Assembly (NCBI GenBank): GCA_907163375.1 | Contig: CAJQUW010012686.1 | Coordinates: 1-64,000, forward strand | Direction: 5' to 3' | Source of the DNA: Prostheceraeus crozeri | Taxonomy: Eukaryota; Platyhelminthes; Polycladida; Euryleptidae | Length of the DNA stretch: 64,000 nucleotides | Part shown: piece by piece, positions 44,560 through 56,179 of the stretch | How the letters are laid out: each line of letters starts with the position of its first letter | How positions within the stretch are numbered: the first letter of the stretch is position 1 | Program-made: the position numbers and the translations under genes | The notes under the pieces: generated by a model | What the model was told of the DNA's origin: nothing | Database searches by the model: none | The model's input: only the letters and a program-made list of their open reading frames with translations

Positions 44560-46330
44560 CTGCGTTCAATGAATCCGATCGATTTTTGTTGCACATATTG
44601 TTACTGCCAAATCCCGTTCCGATACCCAGGTTCTCATGGCAATGCTTTGCTTGTCAATAATTTCATTACTGAATAAATCGATACTGGTTTTGTTGCAATC
44701 AGAGTGATTATGAAGTAGGTGGTCTGAGAGAACACTTTCGTTATCTTTATTAGTGATACTGGACCGATGTTCGTTATAGCAGACGTGAAAAGGACGATCG
44801 GTAGATCCCATTGTACATATGACCACATAACTACTTGTAAACCACATGTTTACTTTTGCAGTTGATACTTGGGTTCAAACCAGGGATGCGGAGTCCTGTC
44901 ATTTTGATAGGACTCCGACTCCGGGTGGCAAGTATATATATCCTAGTTTTTTAAAACATCATAGATAACTACATCATAGATCATTATAGGCTTACCTCAA
45001 CCTGTCTTTAGTGATTATTTCCGCATCAATTGTCAATCATTTTCGATGAAAGTTTATCAAATGTCGCTTTAAGTTGGATGCATGCGACTCGGCTCCTCCC
45101 ATCTTGTTGATTTGTGCTTCACACGGTTTTTCTCCAGTCTCTACCAGGCAGGAAAATCCCCATCCTTCTCAAAATATGAGTACACTTTCGATTTTAATAT
45201 GCGCTTTAGAGGACCCATCACACACGATTAACGTGAGGGTAAGAGGACAACGTTCCCAAACAAACTAGTATTTCATTTTTGTTTCTGGTGTGACCTTTGG
45301 TGCGTAGGTGTGATCGAGGCTATGAAGGCTTGTCTTCTCTACTAAATCACCGAGTGAAAAGACAATCCTTTTTCACTATCACGGTTCATTCCCTCACCTA
45401 TTACAAGCTTTGGATGCAGCAGTGTCTCTGTACTTTTGTTTGACGGAGAAAGTTGACATCAAGACAGTGACAGCTGTGCACGAGGATAAATAATTTGTTT
45501 GTATCATATTTCGGGTCTAGTTATAGGCCGGAGTCAAATGATAGGACTCCGACTCCCTGGTTCAAACTGCAAATACTATAATTTGTTGACATCGTGTTTT
45601 AATTGTTTACCTAGCATAGAAATGATAATGACTGGTAATTCAAACTTTTAGTTAGATTCTTTAATTTTCTAAAGGCGCTTAGAATTCTTTTCCATAGTAT
45701 TTCATTGCTTTTTACTTCTATTGGTCATTTTAGTTTTGCTTATAATTTCTTTTTCACAGTAATGATTCATTCGTAGAGCGTTTTTAGTATACTCTACATG
45801 CTTAGATCGGTATTCTTTGTTTGAGCATCTGTCCCTCATATCTGGAATTATTCTGGATGATGCTAGATGTATCTGAATGAGGCATCCAGTTACGTTTGTC
45901 AAGCATTACGCTAGAGTGAGTGGACTCTTTACATAACTCGTTATTTATGGTATCCGATATGGATACAGTGATGTTCAGAAAATCCAATATATTATCTTTC
46001 GGAATTTCAACAGTAAATTGAATGTTATTGTTTATAGAATTGAAAACATCCAGAATGATATCAAACATGTTGGCATCGAAGGACCCATAATTATGTCGTT
46101 ACAAAAAATACTTTTACCAGCAATAAAAATGAGAGTTATGAGCTGGTTCAGATTGGGGATCATATTGACGGCGTCAATTGTAAATACTGTCTCTTTTTTG
46201 ATATGCTTTTGCATTTTTTTGTCTCATCCCATTTATACGTGCTTCAAAATTTTCTGTGATATGTTATGTAGGCCTACAAGCAATGGTCGCTTTCTCTTAT
46301 GTTTTTATTCCAATTTAAGAACTATTTGAA
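44560..46330 (-). mobile_element. Penelope-like element remnant, split by a hAT-type MITE
   Basis: Minus strand. 46068-45700 shows the C-terminal reverse-transcriptase region: NIQFTVEIPKDNILDFLNITV, then KESTHSSVMLDKRNWMPHSD, and a following SRIIPDMRDRC-like helix. 44847-44566 carries the GIY-YIG nuclease part: STDRPFHVCYNEHRSSITNK, then LSDHLLHNHSDCNKTSIDLF. The two parts are separated by the MITE at 44881-45559. Several frameshifts and stops occur. Such elements retrotranspose with an RT plus GIY-YIG endonuclease; this one is dead. Confidence 0.75.
44881..45559 (+). mobile_element. hAT-type MITE, 679 bp, perfect 8-bp target duplication
   Basis: Starts CAGGGATGCGGAGTCCT and ends GGACTCCGACTCCCTG. 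Flanked by GTTCAAAC at 44873-44880 and 45560-45567. CAGGG termini and an 8-bp duplication fit the hAT superfamily. No transposase is encoded. A second copy in inverse orientation lies at 62148-62880. Confidence 0.85.
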
Positions 46331-46450
46331 GGAATATTTACTAATAAGCGTGCTAAGTGGCAGGTGCACTAGTGATTTCAAAAATATGAATATCACTGGG
46401 GAAAAACCAAAAATAATGATTGATTATTGAAAGTTTTCAATGATTTTCAG

Positions 46451-46708
46451 GCCTCAGTATTGAAAGATGTTTTCCGGTGAATATTCATCACGAATGTGCA
46501 GAATTCAAGATTTTGAATTCATCCACATTGCTCGATTTGGAAAAGATGCTACACAATCGAAACATTAATGGTCGTCTAATTAAGATTTGTTCGCATAACG
46601 TTGAAGATTATGTTGAGTGGAATCGTCGGGATGAGGATGACAATCTTCAAGAAACGTTGGATAGTATTGGAATATCTGAAGGTGCAAACGTTTCAGTGAA
46701 AATGGAAG
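46451..46708 (+). CDS. Host gene exon with ubiquitin-like domain (partial gene)
   Basis: An open exon lies between an acceptor (tgattttcag, ending 46450) and a donor (GAAG|GTAAAG, 46709). It reads LSIERCFPVNIHHECAEFKI, then a helix STLLDLEKML, NGRLIKICSHNVEDYVEW and ETLDSIGISEGANVSVKMEG. The order (strand, helix with T-L-x-D-L, 'GI.EGa.V.V' end) resembles a ubiquitin-like beta-grasp domain; this is pattern recognition, not a search result. It ends with one base of a codon and joins in phase to 49954-50055. Upstream exons are not visible and may lie beyond the repeats to the left. Codon choice and the lack of stops differ from the surrounding repeat debris. Confidence 0.6.
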
Positions 46709-46880
46709 GTAAAGTGAAAATGATTATTTCTATGATTTTACAGATTATTTTACAGCTCCGTTGTATTTCAACTGAGTGAATTGGAGAAGGAAGAATAAAA
46801 ATCATTCTCAATCCAAGCGTCCTAACATGCATCTTGACACATGATGACAATCTTCAAATAGTTGATTTATTATGGTACTT

Positions 46881-47489
46881 CCACAGAATTAGATTCATCT
46901 GCGCGGGCTTCGGTTTCCTAGAAAGGAAGAATTGTATGTAACCTTAACATCGAAATGGCACATCACAGAATTAGACAACTTGCTCCTTCTCGAATGGATA
47001 ATTTGTGTATCGCTTGCTATTGGAAATGGCAAACAATAAGCTGTCAGCAGAGGACACCAGAGCCAGTGAGAGATGCGTGCGTGCTGTGATATCACGTCGC
47101 ACACACCAAAACACACATCGATGCATGGCTTCGATTCAATGTATGCACTATACAGTGAGGAATGACGAGGAGAGGATGTGAAAACATCAAGTGAACTAAT
47201 TTTCGTACGCCTGCTACTTTCTTTAATAATGATCGGAAGGGTCAACATTATGGAGAAAACTTGTGCGCAATGATCAGAATTCTTCGAATCTGAAGGAATT
47301 TTGGCAATCGAAACACTTTGCTGGAACTCACATTAATCCGCAAGCGACGCACGACTTTTTTTGCTATCTCTGTAAGGTATTAGGAATTCCTTTTTGCCCA
47401 CTTAATAGGTTCCTCAATGTGCCGTCCATTTCGTATTAATTACACTTCTAGCAAACCGAAGCAGATAAACAAAATATTTAATTCTGTGG
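46881..47489 (-). mobile_element. Short TIR DNA transposon (609 bp) with 6-bp duplication GTACTT
   Basis: The ends are CCACAGAATTA...TCTGC...CTTCGGTTT and the matching inverted end aaaccgaagcaga...taattctgtgg. GTACTT flanks it at 46875-46880 and 47490-47495. It lies in the first intron of the ubiquitin-like gene. No transposase is present. Relatives lie at 57293-57860, in part at 2596-2735 and 27955-28178. The superfamily is uncertain. Confidence 0.75.
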
Positions 47490-47495
47490 GTACTT

Positions 47496-48659
47496 CACAT
47501 GAAATGCATGCTCTAATGGAAGATCTTTAGTTCAAAAAATATACTCATTATCCCTTTGTCAAGAGAAGTAAAGCGAGGAAGTAAATAAAGGCCGTGTTAA
47601 AAGGTATTTCGGCCCACTCCTAAAATTCTGTTTGCAGCCATATAGTAATTTATGTTAATTATCGCTTCCTGAATTTGTTGTGAGCATTGGAAATATATTA
47701 CCTGAGTTGTTTAAGTTGTTGAGCATACAGGCAGACTCAATCAAATTTCCTTATTGATTCGCCATCGATCAAGTGTGTGATACTCAGCCACAAATATGAT
47801 ATGTAGGATATTTGACACTAAACACGGTAGGCCGACTTCAAGATTCATCACAGTAGGGATTTTATAAGGAACACATTCACCTCAGTGATGAGGTCATAAC
47901 ATCTCTATGGAAAGTAATTGTTGAAGCATGCTACAAGATTCATTCAAACACATGTGTATCAGACGGAAAGAATCAGTGATCAAAATGATTAAAGCACTGA
48001 ACGTCATGACGTCACACATTTTGCAGCAACTAAAGGTTCATCTGATTTGATAAGATTCAATTTATAACATCCAGGATACCATGACCTTGTGGCCGTTTCT
48101 ATCTTTCTACGCTGTAAATCGCTGGATACGAAAATTACATACAAACATATACCAAATACACACACAATTTGATACTAACATCTGATACGAGATTCTTGAA
48201 TGTTTACAGAGATCTGGTATGTTTTTCATGCGAAAGCATACATACTTTCGTATGTGATTGATATGTAGCGATATGAACCACTTTATCTGTGATTGGCTGT
48301 TTTACGATGAAACACGAGTTGTTGGTATGTTTTATATACGATACCCGATGTAAATTCGCACTCATTCGTATGCTTTGTATGTAGAGTTTTAAGTCATCTA
48401 GCAAAAAAATATATATGTTACATGCTACTTTCAAATAACTTCTGTCAGTCATATACACTCTTATGGACAGCGTTATATTTAGAGTATGTGATCTAGACTC
48501 GATTTACTGTGAAATTAGAGCCGTATGTCATCGTTGTTATTGGCACAACGGAACACAAAAATGACCACTATAGCGCAATCTTCTTGGGACATATTCGCTT
48601 AGAATGTGGTTGGCATTATGGGATATTGTACTAAAAATCTTTGTGGTTATCTTTTGTCG
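47496..48659. other. Intron sequence, no gene or element recognised
   Basis: AT-rich. Phrases with tttcgtatg recur near 48240 and 48360, but no clear repeat boundary is seen. Confidence 0.5.
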
Positions 48660-48895
48660 TCTTTTCATAAAATGTCATGATAACAGCGAGCATCAAGTGA
48701 TTCGTACCGGTAGATGAGTTTTAAAGCATGATTTTCAACACGTTGAAGCTTGTCACTGAGAGTATTTGGCAAGGAAATGAATACCGGCTACGCGTATTCC
48801 ATCAACGAGCGTATCATAACCTTGGATATATTGCTAGCAAATCCTTTTCTCTTGCAAAAAATCGCACTTTTTAAGTGCGACCCAAGTCTAATATC
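48660..48895 (-). mobile_element. LINE reverse-transcriptase C-terminal fragment
   Basis: On minus the sequence reads VMIRSLMEYA, PVFISLPNTLSDKLQRVENHA and LKLIYR. This is the 'lvRp.lEYa.pVw...l.d.Le.vQrral+li' region after the RT domain in CR1/Jockey-type LINEs. A stop interrupts it. Truncated on both sides; inserted in the host gene's intron. Confidence 0.65.
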
Positions 48896-49953
48896 ACTTA
48901 CCAAAGGTCCACCCAAAAGCCAAGGTCCAGCTTTGCACCAGATCAACGCATCTTTCAATTTGCCTTTACTGATATCACTGTTATTTCACTGTATAAGCGT
49001 CTTCGATGACTAACATGAATTGGAAAAAGATTTCATCCATAAAGTCAATCGCACAGCTACTACTCTCATTAAGAGAGGATATAACAGCGTAGATCTCAAG
49101 CAAAGTGCTGAGAAGCAGCTGCATAAGCATAGTGAAACTTTATTGAAATACGGATATTTTTTCTGCTAAGCAGCTTCTTAATAATTGCGCGTGCTTTCAT
49201 TGATTTAATTAATTTCGAGGCTGCTTTCATATAGCAGGGCCCGCTTGGGTGAGTTTGAGCTTTCAGGAGTAGGGGCCGAAACGCGAATCCTTATCGAAGT
49301 TCTTGCTGATGACCTCAATTGCACATTTCTTCAATATGGTAATCTGTTGTAGTTTTTATTTCCTTTAACCTGTAGGGAACGCCACATGGGTCCTTTTGAG
49401 GGATCAAATTCCTTTCACTTATCGTTATCTTCTACTTCATCTTCTCAATCAAAGCATTAAATCTCATTCTGACGCAATTGACATGTGCAAGCATCTGGGC
49501 GACCAGACCTGCAGATTAAGTTTTGTCAATTTAATCTAATTCCGCAATTACTACACTGCAGACAGGCAGCAGTTCTCGTGCAAGTTATCAATTTTTTCTC
49601 ACTCTACTTATATTTACACCGGCCTTTTTTTCATTACCTACCATTTGAATATTATCAATATTTACATTTGTGTTTTATTCTTATTTTTTACATTGGTTTT
49701 ACTTACTGAATAGTTAGATTTGTGATTTAATTCATTATTAATTGTATTTCGCCTAAAGTTAGCTCTTGCTAATTTGATTTCTCTACATTTATACTAGAGC
49801 AGGACTTGAAACACGTGAAACCCTCTGTCATTTGATGACTAATTGATTGTCATTTGATGGCTAATTTGATGACATTGTTTTATGGCATGACGTGTTTGTG
49901 ATAATCCCAGAGACATGTGTACTCCTATTGATATTCCTCCATTTCTATTTCAG
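48896..49953. other. Intron sequence, no gene seen
   Basis: No recognisable element. A polypyrimidine stretch (ttcctccatttctatttcag) precedes the exon at 49954. Confidence 0.5.
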
Positions 49954-50055
49954 CATCACCGCCATCTGAACAGAGATCTAGTGAATCAAATTTGAGCGGA
50001 AATCGGAATTCTGGATCTTCGCATCCCGGTTTCATGCGTAGCGATGAAGATCCTG
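49954..50055 (+). CDS. Host gene, second visible exon (serine-rich)
   Basis: A 102-bp exon between a strong acceptor (atttctatttcag) and donor (CCTG|GTAAGA). The phase agrees with the exon ending at 46708. It encodes a polar, serine-rich linker (SPPSEQRSSESNLSGNRNS, then SSHPGFMRSDEDP). It has no domain of its own; together with the upstream exon it suggests a ubiquitin-like domain protein with a disordered tail. Confidence 0.6.
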
Positions 50056-50233
50056 GTAAGACATTTCTCACATTTTTTCTGCACTTGTATTATGTAGTAT
50101 TTGTGATGAGAAATTAATGATAAGCAAGATCTGAAATGTTAAAATGCTGAAACCAAATAATATCGTGTCTTAACCTCATTCCGACGATGGTTAAGTCATC
50201 ATCACGTCTTGAGAGATACCCATTTTCTATCAG

Positions 50234-50352
50234 CAGCAGAAGAAAGCACAATTGACCTGGTTGATCAGAGGAAGGAGAAATCAACCAATTCTGCACATAT
50301 ATGGGCAGAATTGCAAGGCGTTTGTAACGACATGGAAAGCAGTGAAACTTAG
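50234..50352 (+). CDS. Host gene, probable last exon
   Basis: An acceptor ttttctatcag (ending 50233; a NAGNAG-style alternative at 50236 keeps the frame) opens a frame in phase with the previous exon. It reads EESTIDLVDQRKEKSTNSAH, then IWAELQGVCNDMESSET, and stops at 50350-50352. The tail is polar and acidic. If the gene continues by another donor, this exon would be shorter. No polyadenylation signal was identified with confidence. Confidence 0.45.
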
Positions 50353-51229
50353 AACACTCATTGGATTGAAAATCAAGAAAGCGCTGGGGAATTCACCAGT
50401 CTGTGACCCAGTTTCAGACGCCTCCAACCGTTATTTTGTCCTTATTAGCTGAAAATTAGCATTGAGAGTTATATTTAACAAATATATGTCTGTACAGTGT
50501 GTTGCAAAAGTCGCGCAAAACTTTAAAAGTCTGTTATCTACTTCAAATCAATCATATTCACATGCAATTTTTTTAAATGTACCTCATCGGGGAATTTGAT
50601 GTAGCCCTGTTTGATTTCATTGTGTTCTTTTTTGACACTCATATCACATATAATTCTCATACGATGATGAAAGTCATCCCAGTAGCCATTTATAATAGAA
50701 TATACTGCTTACTAATTCAAATAATTAATTGAAGTAGTCCTAATGAGGACTGATGACGCTCTCCAATCCGCAAGTGTACAAAGGCAATGCTTGTAACCAT
50801 TGGATTAAACAGTTCTTAAAAGAACTCAGTGGAGCTTTCTTGTGGCAACGAATTAAAATTGATCAGCTTTGGCCCAATATCTGGTAAAAATGGAAATCTT
50901 AAGACTTGTAACACTACTCATACTTACTGCTGCTAATATACTAATACCATAGAGTCCAAACACTGCCGTATACACGTTCAAAACAGACGTCTAATATACT
51001 GTACCGACTACAGATGCTGATAGTAGAAATAGAATAAGACAATGCTCACCATAGGTTAAGGAAATTAAAAATGGATATTATAAAACAATAGGAGACCGAT
51101 GGATAAAAATTGGAAAAGTGGAGGTAAAATATGGAAATACAACGATGCTACTACACCGATTACAAGTGAACTATCGCTACACTATATCTGACACTACACA
51201 TAGTAGATAATGGTGGATGGAAAGAAATA
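50353..51229. other. Intergenic, no gene seen
   Basis: AT-rich. No recognisable domain or repeat end up to the TA at 51228-51229 that flanks the mariner. Confidence 0.5.
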
Positions 51230-52833
51230 CAGTGTGTAAATTAAGTCCCTCCCGAAAAGTATTTTGCTCTCAAATAGCCGAAAATAAATATTTTCACTCT
51301 AAACCAATTTTACTGAATGCACAATGAACATATATTTTAGTTTAAACAACAAAATCAATCGTATTGTTCAATATGACCACCACTGTTTTCTACACAAAGA
51401 ATGTACCTTTCACGCAAACTATCAAACACGATAGCATGCACGACAGACGTAATTTCGTTCTGTAATTCCTCGATGGATTGATAAACGACATTCGGACGAT
51501 AAACACGAGTTTTCACAAAGCCCCAAAGAAAAAAGTCTAATGGAGTTAAGTCGGGGCTTCGTGCAGCCCAATGATCTGGTCCATCACGGCCAATCCAGCG
51601 ATTTGGGAAATTCACATTCAAAAAATGATTTGATCAGTCTTAATAAAGTGAGAGAGAGAGAAAACAATTCGTCCTCTTTACTTGCAAAATGCTTTCAACT
51701 GAGGAAAGGGTGATCATTGTGCTTCAGATGGCAGAACTTAAGTCTGTCACACTGGTTCAGCGAGCGTGGAGAAGAAACTTCATACGCGTCCGCCAACAGA
51801 TAAAACGATCACTTCCACGTTCGACCGATTTGTATCAACAGGATCTGTACAGGACCTGCCGAGACGTGGAAGATCAAAACACGAAAGCAAGGCTATGGAA
51901 ATAGAAAGTCATTTCCATCATAACCCATCTTCTTCCACACGGAAAGCGGCGCAGATACACGATGTTTCACATGCGACTGCTCACAAGTCTCTTGAATCGG
52001 CAAGAATGAAAGCCTACAAGTTCCACAGCACCCAAGCTTTGTTCGACGATGATCATGCCGCCCGTCTGACGATGTGTCAACAGCTTGTTGACTTGGTTGA
52101 TAATAACCATCTACAGAACCTTTGTTTTTCTGATGAGGCGACTTATGTTCACGAACATAGCTGTCGATATTGGGATTACGAAAATCCTCATGTAATCCAC
52201 GAAGTGGTTCATCAATCACCTAAAGTCAACGTGTGGTGTGCATTGAGAAGAGGACAGCTCTTTGGTCCGTACTTCTTCGGCGGGACTGTGACAGCAGAAA
52301 AATATCAAGACATGTTGGAGAATTATTTGTACCACAGCTCAGTCGACAGCAAAGAGTAACTCTAATTTTCCAGCAAGACGGTGCTCCTCCACATTGGGGA
52401 CTCTCTGTCCGTTCCTTTTTTTGAATGTGAATTTCCCAAATCGCTGGATTGGCCGTGATGGACCAATTCATTGGGCTGCACGAAGCCCCGACTTATCTCC
52501 ATTAGACTTTTTTCTTTGGGGCTTTGTGAAAACTGGTGTTTATCGTCCGAATGTCGTTTATCAATCCATCGAGGAAATACAGAACGAAATTACGTCTGTC
52601 GTGCATGCTGTTGACGAAAATATGCTTGAACGAGTGTTTGATAGTTTGCGTGAAAGGTACATTCTTTGTGTAGAAAACAGTGGTGGTCATATTGAACAAT
52701 ACGATTGATTTTGTTGTTTAAACTAAAATATATGTTCATTGTGCATTCAGCAAAATTGGTTTGGAGTGAAAATATTTATTTTCGGCTATTTGGGAGCAAA
52801 ATACTTTTCCTGAGGGACTTACTTTCCACACTG
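51230..52833. mobile_element. mariner-like transposon with 400-bp inverted arms (foldback form)
   Basis: Both ends read CAGTGTG followed by aagtccctc-type sequence inward, flanked by TA at 51228-51229 and 52834-52835. The left 51230-51625 is an inverted copy of the right 52430-52833 and includes the transposase C-terminus in reverse. The true 5' end is therefore replaced by a copy of the 3' end. A small deletion of about 24 bp distinguishes the left arm. The unit has proper TA duplications, so the rearranged form itself probably moved. Confidence 0.85.
51689..52708 (+). pseudogene. mariner/Tc1-superfamily transposase, frameshifted
   Basis: Starts MLSTEERVIIVLQMAELKSV at 51689. It continues with a helix-turn-helix region (STFDRFVSTGSVQDLPRRGR), the catalytic stretch with LCFSDEATYVHEH, then PKVNVWCALRRG and FFGGTVTAEKYQDMLEN. 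Next are FQQDGAPPHW and ARSPDLSPLDFFLWGFVK, giving the aspartate triad. It needs frame changes near 51800-51850 and 52360-52430, so it is inactive. The C-terminus RYILCVENSGGHIEQYD is repeated inverted in the left arm. Confidence 0.85.
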
Positions 52834-52835
52834 TA

Positions 52836-53150
52836 CTATAATTTCATGATTCTAAAATTTACAACTGACTCCATATCAATACACTCATAAATTGCCGAAA
52901 TTCACTGATCTTGCACCATGCTATTGTTGCGTGCACAATGCACATAGTACTTCGATCGGTCAATTATCGTCGATGTGAATTCTATTCATACGACAAGTCA
53001 TATATAGACCTTGAGCATTTAATGAATCTTTGCTGGGCATGAATCTCGAAACACGCATTGAAATTGCCGGGCTTTTCGTCACAACGGCAAGTCCTTTTCA
53101 GCGGCACTGCACGCTTGCAAGATATCTCATGGTTATCATCGAGACCCTTT
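52836..53150. other. Spacer between two transposons, no gene seen
   Basis: AT-rich, ends at the TA (53151-53152) flanking the next element. Confidence 0.5.
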
Positions 53151-53269
53151 TACCCGCTGAAAAATTGACCCGATTTCTGGCCCGATTTTTTTCTAAATCG
53201 GGCCCGAATTTTGTTAATTATCGGGGGAAACTGAATTATCGGGTTGTTGACCCGATTACTCGCCCGAAA

Positions 53270-53615
53270 TGACCCGATTTTTCGAAGTCCGAAAAAATCG
53301 GTTAAATTTTCGGGTCAAATTACCGATTTTTATAACTTCGATTTCCAACCCGATTTATTTCGGAATTGGCCCGATTCTCGATTCGGGTTATTGACCCGAT
53401 TTTACCCTCGAAATGAACCGATTTTCGAAGCCCGAAAAAATCGGTAAAATTTTCGGGTCAAATTACCGATTTTTATAACTTCGATTTCCAACCCGATTTA
53501 TTCCGGAATTGGTCCGATTCTGAATTCAGGTTATTGACCCTATTTTACCCCGAAATGAACCGATTTTCGAAGCCCGAAAAAATCGGTAAAATTTTCGGGT
53601 GAAGTTACCGATTTC
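53270..53615 (+). repeat. Tandem repeat, unit about 143 bp, 2.4 copies
   Basis: Units start at about 53270, 53414 and 53556 with accgattttcgaag, contain gaaaaaatcggtaaaatttt and cgggtcaaattaccgat, and are themselves rich in small inverted repeats of aatcgg/ccgatt. Confidence 0.85.
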
Positions 53616-54589
53616 CTAAAATTCGTTTTGCTAAACAAATTCCAGCAGATTTTGTTATTTCATGGTCGTTTGAGCCGATTTATTCAGTTTGGGTAATTCA
53701 CTCGGAATAATCGTTTCACAATTCGGATCTTTATGATTATAGGGCTGTCTTTTTCTTTTGAAGCGAATGAACAGTCATATTGTGATAAATTAATCTGTTA
53801 ATTTAGCTATACAGGATCTTAAGTCATTTATTGTGATGAACAGTTTTCGAATTTTCTGTACAGATCTGCTCGAAGGAATTGAATGAATTCTTCGTATAAC
53901 ACTGGCACATCAGCTTTAACGACTACTAAAGAACTTTTCTGAACAGCAATTCAATAGCATCTATGATTTAATTCTTACCTGTTTAATAATGTATATTCAG
54001 GGCGTCCATAAAGTTCTACAATAAACCACATTTTTGATATTACGTCAGAATTGATAGTAATGAAACGAGACGTATCAAGACATAGCTGATTGAATGGGGT
54101 TTTCACCAGTGCAAGTATAGGCATGAAGTCAAGTGTACAAATGACTAAAATACATTTAGCAAGCAGTGGTAAAAATTTGATTTATAGTGTTCATTTTTTA
54201 CGGAGAATTTTAGTGATAACTTTTTCAATCCACTCAGTCTTATGAAAGTACTTACAGAAAATACGACTGACTGAAGAAAAATCACAGTTGAACACATTTC
54301 CTTTACATGATTGGCATTTTGCAGGGGCAAGTTCGCGTAGCTATTCATCAATTAGAGGAGCAATGTAACGTGTGGATGTGTTACACGTGCGGCGCTTGTT
54401 AAATATTTCATCAATCTGGAAACTCGGCAGCCGCACGTTTAAGAGGATTCAAAACTGAAAATATAAAATTTGCATATCAAATTTTTGCCACTACTTGCAT
54501 CATGAATTTTAGTCATTTGTACACCATATATTACTGGCAAAAAACCCTATTCAGCCTTCTTTTGATACGTGTCTCGTTTCGTTACTAAT

Positions 54590-54900
54590 CGTTTTTATTA
54601 TTGAATTCGGGTGTAATATCGTGGTACTAATCGATTTTATTATTGAAATCGGGTAAAAATTCGGGTGTAATATCGCGGTACTTATCGTTTTTATTATTGA
54701 AATCGGGTAAAAATTCGGGTGTAATATCGTGGTACTAAACGTTTTTATTATTGAAATCGGGTAAAAATTCGGGTGTAATATCGTGGTACTTATCGTTTTT
54801 ATTATTGAAATCGGGTAAAAATTCGGGTGTAATATCGTGGTACTTATTGTTTTTATTATTGAAATCGGGTAAAAATTCGGGTGTAATATCGGGTCCCATT
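54590..54900 (+). repeat. Tandem repeat, unit 54 bp, about 6 copies
   Basis: gtaatatcgtggtact recurs at 54613, 54667, 54721 and so on. Each unit contains tttttattattgaaatcggg and taaaaattcgggt. The 54-bp period gives a fake 18-residue repeat protein. Confidence 0.9.
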
Positions 54901-55289
54901 TTAAAAAATTCGGGCTTAACCCCGAAAAAGGTTTACGTTTTCGGGTCTTTCACCCGATTTTTCTACTATTGTTGAGATACCAGAAAAATCGGGTGAAATG
55001 AAAAAAAAATCGGGTGAAAAATCGAGCCAATTTTTCAGCGGGTAGCGCTTCTGCCATCTCACGCTTGATTTAGCGGTTCATAGAGACTGGATCAGTAGCA
55101 GACAAACCTCGATCGGATAGGCCTCGAGGATGAAAGGGAAGAATGTTTAAGGGATGAACCGGGAACGCAACAGTCAAATCCACAATTTGGAGCTGCCATG
55201 GTAGTTGCCTCTACCCATGCAGACTGCAAACTAGCCAGGCACTCACAGATGATGATGAGGTAAAGTGTATTGCTTTCGCACGGCTCCTC

Positions 55290-55851
55290 CTGTCAGGTGC
55301 TCTTGATCTCGAGTCGATTCTGTGGACTTATGAGTCTTATTTCCCAATGGTGGGCCTTGTGAATCACCACAATTGTACCATTTGGTGATCGGAGAAGCCG
55401 CGGAAACTCATCGAAAAAGACATCCATGCCCTAAAAGTGTGTGCATGGTTCGTTCGGTAGCTCTACGCAGTGCGCAGCGCCGTCTAAATCCTTTCTTCTT
55501 TCCTGGAACCGTTGCAGAAGAAAATTATGCCAACATGCTTCGTGATCATGCCATCCTACAACTGAGAAGGAGAAGGCGTATGAATTCCACAATCTTCCAA
55601 CAAGATGGAGCACACACATTTTCCTGATGTTTCAAGATCTTTCCTGACCCGAATATTCCTTGATGATCGGATTATCGCTAGAGGATATCCAAACCGGTGG
55701 CCAGCACACTCGCCATTTTAAAACTACTGGACTGCTACTTCTGCGGTACTGTGACCGCTTCTGCGAAGACCGTGTATACCACTGCTTCACTCCTAGAAAT
55801 CTCTACGAGCTACAGGAGAGGATACCGATGGTGATTGAGAACATGAGATGA
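55290..55851 (+). mobile_element. Degraded mariner-type transposase remnant
   Basis: Pieces read SVCMVRSVALR, NPFFFPGTVAEENYANMLRD, MNSTIFQQDGAH and, after frame changes, CEDRVYHCF and NLYELQERIPMVIENMR. This matches the second half of a transposase different from the one at 51689-52708. TIRs were not found. Dead fragment. 55045-55289 to its left shows nothing recognisable. Confidence 0.7.
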
Positions 55852-55862
55852 ATTAAGACGAT

Positions 55863-55893
55863 CGGTTCTGAGTTCTGAGTTCTGAGTTCTGAG
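55863..55893 (+). repeat. Microsatellite (TTCTGAG)n
   Basis: Four consecutive copies of ttctgag directly after the transposase remnant. Confidence 0.85.
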
Positions 55894-56179
55894 TATTAAA
55901 TCGAGCCTGAAAATATCTTTGACTCAAGGGATCACTTGTCAAGTGGCCTCGTGCGATCTTGTACACTTAAGGGTGAAGTCCAGCTCGTGTAGCGCAATGT
56001 CATGGACCCCGGGATGGCCCACCCGGCACGCCTTAGATCCTATAAAGCCTTAGTACTTAACATTTGAAGAGATGGACCTAACGTATGTATGATGGACCAA
56101 TAGGGGTTAAGTCCAGCCCCACCTAAGCAGCGCCAAGTGAGTCAACAAATGAACCAGTGTTGTCGTCTCCTCGAAACAG

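Larger units (their letters stand above)
53153..55042. mobile_element. Non-autonomous TIR element with internal satellites (1890 bp)
   Basis: The ends are CCCGCTGAAAAATTG and its exact complement, flanked by TA at 53151-53152 and 55043-55044. The inner edge continues as cccgattt motifs. Much of the interior is made of cgggt / acccg repeats: a 143-bp unit at 53270-53615 and a 54-bp unit at 54590-54900. No transposase is encoded. TA duplications suggest mobilisation by a Tc1/mariner-type enzyme, but the termini do not match the neighbouring mariner. Confidence 0.75.

Noticed and set aside
51355-51621. Independent minus-strand transposase gene
   Set aside because: It is the inverted copy of the 3' end of the neighbouring mariner, forming its left arm.
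54751-54975. Protein with 18-residue repeats (KSGKNSGVISWYL)
   Set aside because: Direct product of the 54-bp tandem repeat inside a non-autonomous TIR element.
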